NCBI GenBank assembly: GCA_016868755.1 | Contig: VGFU01000001.1 | Coordinates: forward strand, 42,501 to 106,500 | Direction: 5' to 3' | DNA length: 64,000 bases | Source of the DNA: Bacteroidota bacterium | GTDB lineage: Bacteria; Bacteroidota; Bacteroidia; Flavobacteriales; Schleiferiaceae | Part shown: positions 58,887 to 64,000 of the stretch, piece by piece | How the letters are laid out: every line of letters begins with the position of its first letter | Numbering within the stretch: the first letter of the stretch is position 1 | Notes under the pieces: model-generated | What the model was told of the DNA's origin: nothing | Databases searched by the model: none | Seen by the model: the letters and a program-made list of their open reading frames with translations, nothing else | Made by a program: the position numbers and the translations under genes

Positions 58887-60689
58887 TTAGTGTGCGTGCT
58901 CTCCGTCCTTGAGCGGAGTGGTCTGCGGAACAAAGTCCTCATCGTAACCCGGCTTGCTGTAGTCGTAGGCCCAACGGTGAACCTCGGGAATCGCGCCCGG
59001 CCAGTTGCCGTGAATGTGCTCCACCGGAGCTGTCCACTCTAGCGTATTCGAGTTCCACGGGTTTTGCGGAGCCTTCGGACCGCGCCACATAGAGTAGAAG
59101 AAGTTGAAGATGAAAATCAGCTGGGCAATTCCGCCTCCAATCGCAAACATGGTGATGATCACGTTGATGTCCTGTAGCTCGTCAAAAATGGGGAATTCTG
59201 CGTTGCTGTAGTAGCGGCGGGGTAGGCCGGCCAGACCCGTAAAGTGCATCGGGAAGAACACCCCGTAGGCGCTCACGAACGTGAGCCAGAAGTGCAGGTA
59301 GCCCATCGACTTGTTCATCATGCGGCCGTACATCTTTGGGAACCAGTGGTACACCCCAGCAAACATGCCGAAGATGGCCGACAGCCCCATCACGATATGG
59401 AAGTGTGCCACTACAAAGTAGGTGTCGTGCACGTTGATGTCAAGGGCGGAGTCGCCCAAAATGATGCCGGTAAGACCGCCTGCCACGAAGGTGCTCACGA
59501 GTCCGATGGAGAACAGCATCGCCGGAGTAAAGCGAATGTTGCCCTTCCACAGCGTGGTGATATAGTTAAACGCTTTTACCGCCGAAGGGATGGCAATAAG
59601 AAGGGTCGTGAACGTAAACACTGAGCCCAGGAACGGATTCATTCCCGTTATGAACATGTGGTGGCCCCAAACGATGAATGACAAGAAGGCGATGGCTAAA
59701 ATCGATCCGATCATTGCGCGGTATCCGAAAATCGGCTTGCGCGAATTGGTCGCAATAACTTCAGACGTTATTCCAAGTGCCGGCAGCAAGATGATGTACA
59801 CCTCAGGGTGTCCGAGGAACCAGAAGAGGTGCTCAAAAAGGATCGGGCTACCTCCTTGGTTGGTGAGCATTTCGCCCGCCACCATAATGTCACTCAGGTA
59901 AAACGACGTACCCATGGAGCGGTCGAACACGAGCAGCAACGCCGCGCTCAGCAGAACCGGGAACGAAAGCACCCCGAGGATCGCTGTCACCAGGAAGGCC
60001 CAAATCGTCAGCGGAAGGCGCGTCATCGACATGCCCTTCGTACGCAAATTGATTACCGTTACGATGTAGTTGAGCGAGCCGATCAGCGAACCAGCGATGA
60101 ACAGCGTCATCGACACCAGCCAAAGGGTCATTCCAGCTCCCGAGCCGGGCATCGCTTGCGGTAGCGCGCTCAACGGCGGGTACACAGTCCACCCGCCTGA
60201 TGCAGGCCCCGTCTCGACAAAAAGCGAAACGACCATAACCACCGACGATGCCGCGAAGAACCAATACGAAATCATGTTCAAAAAGCCTGAAGCCATGTCG
60301 CGCGCTCCGATTTGCAACGGAATGAGGAGGTTCGAGAAGGTTCCGCTCAAACCAGCCGTAAGCACGAAGAACACCATGATAGTTCCGTGGATCGTAACCA
60401 AGGCCAGGTACATGTTGGGGTCCATCACCCCGTCAGGGGCCCATTTGCCCAAGAACGTCTCGAGAATGGGGAAGCTCTCGCCCGGCCAAGCCAACTGTAG
60501 GCGGAACAACATCGACATAAACACCCCGATAATGCCCATGAACATACCGGTTACTAAAAATTGCTTCGCGATCATCTTGTGATCGATCGAGAAGACATAC
60601 TTCGTCCAGAAGTTGTCTACATGGTGCTCGTGATCGTGGTGGTCGTCGTGAGCGTGATCGTGCGCGTGGTCGTGTGCGTGGTCAGCCAT
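58887..60689 (-). CDS. ctaD: Cytochrome c oxidase subunit I, caa3/aa3 type
   Basis: Catalytic subunit of the proton-pumping heme-copper oxidase, reducing O2 at the heme a3-CuB centre. The 600-residue protein has a His-rich N-terminal tail with three HAHD repeats (11 His in residues 4-23). Then come the helices with LVTIHGTIMVFF (heme a His), FLGHPEVYIILLPALG with the CuB His and cross-linked Tyr, IVWGHHMFITGM (two CuB His) and DTYFVVAHFHIVMG (both heme His). All metal ligands are present. It is 22 nt after subunit II in the ACIII-oxidase operon. The His tail is unusual but resembles His-rich tails in other Bacteroidota. Confidence 0.96.
   Translation of the reverse strand: MADHAHDHAHDHAHDDHHDHEHHVDNFWTKYVFSIDHKMIAKQFLVTGMFMGIIGVFMSMLFRLQLAWPGESFPILETFLGKWAPDGVMDPNMYLALVTIHGTIMVFFVLTAGLSGTFSNLLIPLQIGARDMASGFLNMISYWFFAASSVVMVVSLFVETGPASGGWTVYPPLSALPQAMPGSGAGMTLWLVSMTLFIAGSLIGSLNYIVTVINLRTKGMSMTRLPLTIWAFLVTAILGVLSFPVLLSAALLLVFDRSMGTSFYLSDIMVAGEMLTNQGGSPILFEHLFWFLGHPEVYIILLPALGITSEVIATNSRKPIFGYRAMIGSILAIAFLSFIVWGHHMFITGMNPFLGSVFTFTTLLIAIPSAVKAFNYITTLWKGNIRFTPAMLFSIGLVSTFVAGGLTGIILGDSALDINVHDTYFVVAHFHIVMGLSAIFGMFAGVYHWFPKMYGRMMNKSMGYLHFWLTFVSAYGVFFPMHFTGLAGLPRRYYSNAEFPIFDELQDINVIITMFAIGGGIAQLIFIFNFFYSMWRGPKAPQNPWNSNTLEWTAPVEHIHGNWPGAIPEVHRWAYDYSKPGYDEDFVPQTTPLKDGEHAH
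60641..60688 (-). repeat. Repeat coding for the HAHD tail of CtaD
   Basis: Three near-identical 12-bp units on the minus strand (GAYCACGCxCAC pattern) encode HAHD-HAHD-HAHD, followed by a degenerate His/Asp run. They form the low-complexity N-terminus of cytochrome oxidase subunit I. Confidence 0.7.
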
Positions 60690-60711
60690 AATAAAAAATC
60701 CTTAACTAGTA

Positions 60712-61737
60712 TTACAACGTTTCTGCTACGGTCTTTTGTTCAGTAAGCCATTTGGCATACTCTGCTTCAGACTCAACAACAATATTCATCTGCATGTTGT
60801 AGTGCGCTGATCCGCAGATCTTGTTGCACAACAGCACGTAATCGTAAGCATACGCCTCCAAGCCCTTTTCGGTGCGGATCTTGTTGATGCGGGCCACCTT
60901 AGCTTGAACCTCGGCATCCTGGCGCATCTCTGCGGTCGTCACCGTGGGCGTAAACTGGAACTGGGTAGTCATGCCCGGAACGCAGTTCATTTGGGCACGG
61001 AAGTGCGGAAAGTACGCTGAGTGAATCACGTCCTGAGAACGAAACTTGAACAGCACCGGGCGTCCTACGGGAAGGTGAATTTCGGTCGTGATCTTGTCGT
61101 CGCCGCCTTTGGTGTCGAGCGTGTCTACGCCAATTACGTTGGCGTCCTTGATGAGGCGGACGTTGGCGTAGCCCAACTGGTTGTCTTGGCCGGCATAGCG
61201 CGCCGTCCACTTGAACTGTTGAGCATAAACCTCAATAACCAAAGGCTCCTGCTCGTTCTTGGGGTTCATCACGTTCGACCACGTGGTCATACCGTAAATA
61301 ATGAGCACGGCGAGCACCACGGCCGGAACAATCGTCCAAATGAACTCCAGACGGTTATTGTGTTCGTAGTAGGTGGCTTTGCGGTCCTTAGCTCCGCGGT
61401 ACTTCCATGCGAAGTAGAACAAAATGGGCTGTACGAGCACGAACATCGCAATAATGACCAGCATCGAAATGGTCATAAGGTTGTCGTAGTCGGTGCCGTG
61501 TGCAGACGCAGGCTTCGGAAGCGTAACTGGCAACCACGCATTGAGCATCCAAAAAAACGAGGCGATAAGACCGAAGCCAAAAAGCAGCATCAGCCAGCCT
61601 TGGTTGTTGTTGTCGCGGTCGGTCACTTCGTACTCCGCCGTTTGGCGAGCTTTGGATGACAATTCGAAAATTCGGATGAGCTGCAGCGCAGTCAGCACCG
61701 CGAGCACAAGGACAATAAGAGTCATAATTCCAGACAT
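60712..61737 (-). CDS. ctaC: Cytochrome c oxidase subunit II
   Basis: Subunit II carries the CuA centre that accepts electrons from cytochrome c. The 341-residue protein has two transmembrane helices after a short N-terminal one (IMTLIVLVLAVLTALQLI; WLMLLFGFGLIASFFWMLNAWL; TISMLVIIAMFVLVQPILFYFAW; EFIWTIVPAVVLAVLIIYGMT). The cupredoxin domain has VIEVYAQQFKWTARY, SQDVIHSAYFPHFRAQMNCVPG and the CuA loop LLCNKICGSAHYNMQM. There is no C-terminal cytochrome c domain, unlike true caa3 subunit II. It lies between actF and ctaD in one operon. Confidence 0.95.
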   Translation of the reverse strand: MSGIMTLIVLVLAVLTALQLIRIFELSSKARQTAEYEVTDRDNNNQGWLMLLFGFGLIASFFWMLNAWLPVTLPKPASAHGTDYDNLMTISMLVIIAMFVLVQPILFYFAWKYRGAKDRKATYYEHNNRLEFIWTIVPAVVLAVLIIYGMTTWSNVMNPKNEQEPLVIEVYAQQFKWTARYAGQDNQLGYANVRLIKDANVIGVDTLDTKGGDDKITTEIHLPVGRPVLFKFRSQDVIHSAYFPHFRAQMNCVPGMTTQFQFTPTVTTAEMRQDAEVQAKVARINKIRTEKGLEAYAYDYVLLCNKICGSAHYNMQMNIVVESEAEYAKWLTEQKTVAETL

Positions 61738-61762
61738 AGACGATTCGAATTAAAGCGACGGA

Positions 61763-63262
61763 TTACTGATGGAAGTGCTCGCTTTCGGTGAGCATCGGGT
61801 GGTTTTGAAGCTTGAGCGGAGCCTTGGCCAACTGGCTCAGGGTTACCCACAAGAAAAGGCCCGCGTAGAATAAAATTCCGCCGAGCTCGGCAAAGCCAAA
61901 TCCGTAGTCATAACCCACGGCACCCGGCATGATCATGATGTAGTGATCCATCCAGTGTCCGGCCAAAACAAAGACTGCTGCTAGGCCGATGAACCCGAAG
62001 ATTCGCTTGGCGTCGCGCGACATCAGAACCAAAATTGGGAAGATGAAGTTCATGGCCACCATCATCACAAACAGGGGCTTGTACTCGCCCTTAAAGCGTG
62101 GCAGGTAGTACGTAACTTCTTCAGGGATGTTGGAGTACCAAATCAGCATGTACTGGCTGAACCACAGGTAGGTCCAGAATACGCTGAAGGCGAACATGAA
62201 TTTGCCCAGGTCGTGCTGGTGGTTGGCGTTGATCCACGGAAGGTGGTTATTCAAGCGCAGGTACATGACGAGCAAGTTGAGGACCGTCATGGCCGTCACG
62301 AACATGCCCGCAAACGTGTACCAACCGAAGAGGGTTGAGAACCAGTGGGTGTCAATGGACATCACCCAATCCCAGGCGCTGGTTGACGACGTCACCGCAT
62401 ACAAAACAATGAAGGTAGCTGCCAGCTTGCGCTGCGTGAAGAACATGTTTTGGCCCTTGGGCATCGCATCCTCGCGAAGGCTGTTGCGGCGAAGCAGGTA
62501 AGCGGCTCCTGCCCAAATCAAGAGGTAGGCAAGGATGCGGACAGTGAAGAATGGAACGTTCAAGTACGCCTCCTTGCCCGCAATGATGGGGTCGTAGTTG
62601 GCGCTGGCGGGATCCATAATTCCTTCGGCCATCCAATGCCACAGGTGGTGCATGTGCATTCCGCCCGTAACGGCCAAGAAGAGGATACCCAAAAGCGGAA
62701 TACCCACAAACATGGCTACGGCTTCAAACACGCGGATCAGGCCTGCAGACCAGCCTACTTGAGCCGCGTACTGAATGGCCAAGAAGAACAGGGTTCCGAT
62801 TCCGATGCCCAAAAAGAAAATGCTGTTGACCAGGAACGCAGCCCAAGGACGGTTGGCGCTGAGGTCGTGGGTAGCTCCGTGGCCTTCTGTAGCGTGGGCC
62901 TCGTGACCTTCAACGTGCTCAGCTACCGCCGCATGATCGCCTTCGGCAGCATGTGCTTCATGACCTTCGGCGTGATCGCCTTCGGCACCAACGGCAGCGT
63001 CAACTGCTTCGGCCTCGTCTACCTCGTCGGCATGCGAATCGGCTGCTTCAGCCTCGTGCGCAGTCGCCTCGTCGGCGGCGGGCACCGCTTCAACGTCAAC
63101 GGCAGATGCCTCGGCGGTGTGGTCCTCGGCATGCGCTGAAGTACCGTGACCTTCAGCCGCGTGCGACGAGTAATCCGTATTAAAGCCGATCAGCAAGAAA
63201 ACCAATCCCACCAGGGTCAACGACCCGGCGAGCAACTTCATTTTGGAGGTGAATACAAACAT
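61763..63262 (-). CDS. actF: Alternative complex III quinol-binding subunit ActF
   Basis: ActF is a polytopic subunit of alternative complex III, which oxidises quinol and passes electrons to the oxidase. The 499-residue protein has a first helix (about 10-27, LLAGSLTLVGLVFLLIGF). An extramembrane His/Ala/Glu-rich segment follows (about 33-133) with 15 histidines and repeated EGHEAHA. The NrfD-like ActF body comes next (RPWAAFLVNSIFFLGIGIGTLFFLAIQYAAQVGW, MHMHHLWHWMAEGI, WDWVMSIDTHWFSTLFGWYTFA and others). It starts at MFVFTSKMKLL (63262), matching flavobacterial homologues; the longer frame is rejected. It is 19 nt after actE and 25 nt before ctaC. Confidence 0.92.
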   Translation of the reverse strand: MFVFTSKMKLLAGSLTLVGLVFLLIGFNTDYSSHAAEGHGTSAHAEDHTAEASAVDVEAVPAADEATAHEAEAADSHADEVDEAEAVDAAVGAEGDHAEGHEAHAAEGDHAAVAEHVEGHEAHATEGHGATHDLSANRPWAAFLVNSIFFLGIGIGTLFFLAIQYAAQVGWSAGLIRVFEAVAMFVGIPLLGILFLAVTGGMHMHHLWHWMAEGIMDPASANYDPIIAGKEAYLNVPFFTVRILAYLLIWAGAAYLLRRNSLREDAMPKGQNMFFTQRKLAATFIVLYAVTSSTSAWDWVMSIDTHWFSTLFGWYTFAGMFVTAMTVLNLLVMYLRLNNHLPWINANHQHDLGKFMFAFSVFWTYLWFSQYMLIWYSNIPEEVTYYLPRFKGEYKPLFVMMVAMNFIFPILVLMSRDAKRIFGFIGLAAVFVLAGHWMDHYIMIMPGAVGYDYGFGFAELGGILFYAGLFLWVTLSQLAKAPLKLQNHPMLTESEHFHQ

Positions 63263-63281
63263 GTCTTCTGGGGCAGTTAGG

Positions 63282-63869
63282 TTAGGCGGCAGGTTGAGCA
63301 GCAGCGGTATCCGCGGCAGCGGGTGCAGCACCCGGAACTTGATCCATGCGGAGCTTCCACACGTACTTGATGATCTTCCAGCGCTCTTCGTAGTTCAGTT
63401 GCGACGCATGGCTTCCCATGTTGTTCTTGCCGTACATGATTACGTGGTAAATGCTTCCGGGCGTGATGTCCGGGAGCTTGTCTGCGCCGTACCCCGGAAT
63501 ACCCAGGATCTTCTCGCGCTGCATCAGGATTCCGTTTCCGTCGCCCTTCTCGCCGTGGCAGTGCGAACAAAACTGCGTGTAGAGCTGCTTGCCCGATTCC
63601 GCGTCCAGGGCTTCATACATCGCCGGCACCTCGGTGTTGGCGCTCGACGCGGCATAGCCTTCGTTGGTGTTCGGAATGGTGTAGGGCACGTATCCGCGCG
63701 GAACACTTCCTTCTGCAGGCTCCTTCGCGGTGCCTGGCTCATAGGTTTGGTGGGCCGGGGAACGGTACATGTCGTCCATGTAGGTGTAACCTGGCGTGGA
63801 TTTGTCCCAGTTGCAGGCAGACAGCGCAACGGCGCTTCCGGCAACCCAAAGAATGGTTTTAATACGCAT
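63282..63869 (-). CDS. actE: Alternative complex III cytochrome c subunit ActE
   Basis: Mono-heme cytochrome c lipoprotein of alternative complex III. The 195-residue product has the lipobox LSAC (Cys19). The ACIII-type N-terminal segment follows (YTYMDDMYRSPAHQTYE and VPRGYVPYTIPNTNEGY). The heme c site CSHCH (Cys101/Cys104/His105) lies in KQLYTQFCSHCHGEKGDGNG, and a likely axial Met in NNMGSHASQLNYEERWKIIKYV. It is 5 nt after actD and 19 nt before actF. A short Ala-rich tail ends it. Confidence 0.93.
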   Translation of the reverse strand: MRIKTILWVAGSAVALSACNWDKSTPGYTYMDDMYRSPAHQTYEPGTAKEPAEGSVPRGYVPYTIPNTNEGYAASSANTEVPAMYEALDAESGKQLYTQFCSHCHGEKGDGNGILMQREKILGIPGYGADKLPDITPGSIYHVIMYGKNNMGSHASQLNYEERWKIIKYVWKLRMDQVPGAAPAAADTAAAQPAA

Positions 63870-63874
63870 ATCGC

Positions 63875-64000
63875 TTAGGCTTCAGCAATTTCTACAGCAC
63901 CCGACTTCTTGAGCACGTCGACCAGACCGTCAGCCGCCGGAAGTTCGACCATAAAGTAGTCGTCGGTCGTGCGGGGATCGGGGTTTTGGGCGTCGGCGCC
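63875..64000 (-). CDS. actD: C-terminal end of alternative complex III subunit ActD (DUF3341), cut by window edge
   Basis: The last 41 codons of a leftward gene are visible: DPRTTDDYFMVELPAAD, then a short helix and VEIAEA before the stop. The position directly before actE and the DDYFMVEL-type end fit ActD, a DUF3341 membrane protein of the complex. The bulk lies beyond the right edge, so the call rests mainly on gene order. Confidence 0.7.
   Translation of the reverse strand, partial: GADAQNPDPRTTDDYFMVELPAADGLVDVLKKSGAVEIAEA

Noticed and set aside
1-64000. tRNA, rRNA, riboswitch or insertion sequence
   Set aside because: All gaps between genes are under about 130 bases and were read through; none shows a cloverleaf, conserved riboswitch core, transposase or terminal inverted repeats.

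Overview
The window comes from a GC-rich member of the Bacteroidota, most likely a Flavobacteriales-type lineage. The evidence is core type IX secretion (T9SS) genes (porU, porV, gldJ, sprA, a PorP/SprF homologue), T9SS sorting domains on secreted proteins, an alternative complex III plus caa3-type oxidase cluster, mevalonate-pathway genes, and promoters with the Bacteroidota -7 element TAnnTTTG. No rRNA, tRNA, CRISPR array, insertion sequence or prophage was found. Coding density is very high: no gap between genes exceeds about 115 bases, and many neighbours overlap by 1-26 bases.

Layout. 1-2.9 kb: leftward ferrous-iron operon feoA-feoB, a 41-residue Cys-rich membrane protein and a truncated short-chain dehydrogenase. 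2.9-5.2 kb: pyruvate dehydrogenase pdhA-pdhC. 5.3-13.9 kb: porU-porV leftward, and divergent porP-like-gldJ-murF rightward. 13.9-17.1 kb: a secreted unknown protein and alaS. 17.2-21.0 kb: a tightly coupled rightward series (M23 endopeptidase, MerR regulator, LemA, two TPM proteins, a lipoprotein, QueD-like protein). 21.1-24.7 kb: fabD, then a 12-copy heptamer array directly in front of a mevalonate operon (decarboxylase, kinase, short UbiA-like protein). 24.7-33.2 kb: a T9SS type-B adhesin-like protein, M20 dipeptidase, phosphate transporter, SSP411-type thioredoxin-fold protein and Tag glycosylase. 33.2-36.5 kb: tsaB, HlyD-type adaptor, TolC. 36.6-40.7 kb: oxidase assembly and small-subunit genes (ctaB, two subunit III genes, subunit IV, SCO, DUF420, a small Cys-containing protein). 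40.7-51.0 kb: cysQ, tonB-like, vanZ-like, gcvH, the 2429-residue translocon gene sprA, and ruvA. 51.0-56.9 kb: one leftward T9SS cargo gene and a rightward group encoding CxxC thioredoxin-like envelope proteins. 56.9-64 kb: queG, ruvB, oxidase subunits I and II, and actF, actE and the end of actD.

How the genes fit together. T9SS: SprA is the outer-membrane channel, PorV the shuttle for cargo, PorU the sortase and GldJ the lipoprotein partner of the gliding/secretion machinery; three encoded proteins carry cargo-type C-termini. Respiration: ACIII subunits pass electrons to the caa3-type oxidase, whose remaining subunits and heme/copper assembly factors lie 18 kb away. Mevalonate genes supply isoprenoids.

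Most interesting signals: a recurrent TAnnTTTG box only 4-5 nt before the start codon, predicting leaderless mRNAs; a face-to-face pair of -7 boxes forming a perfect 8-bp inverted repeat between alaS and the M23 gene; the heptamer array in the mvaD leader; and an uncharacterised envelope thiol-redox module (51.8-56.9 kb) that breaks an otherwise uniform leftward block. No gene family in the window is wholly unknown; the novelty is in arrangement, regulation and the functionally undefined module.
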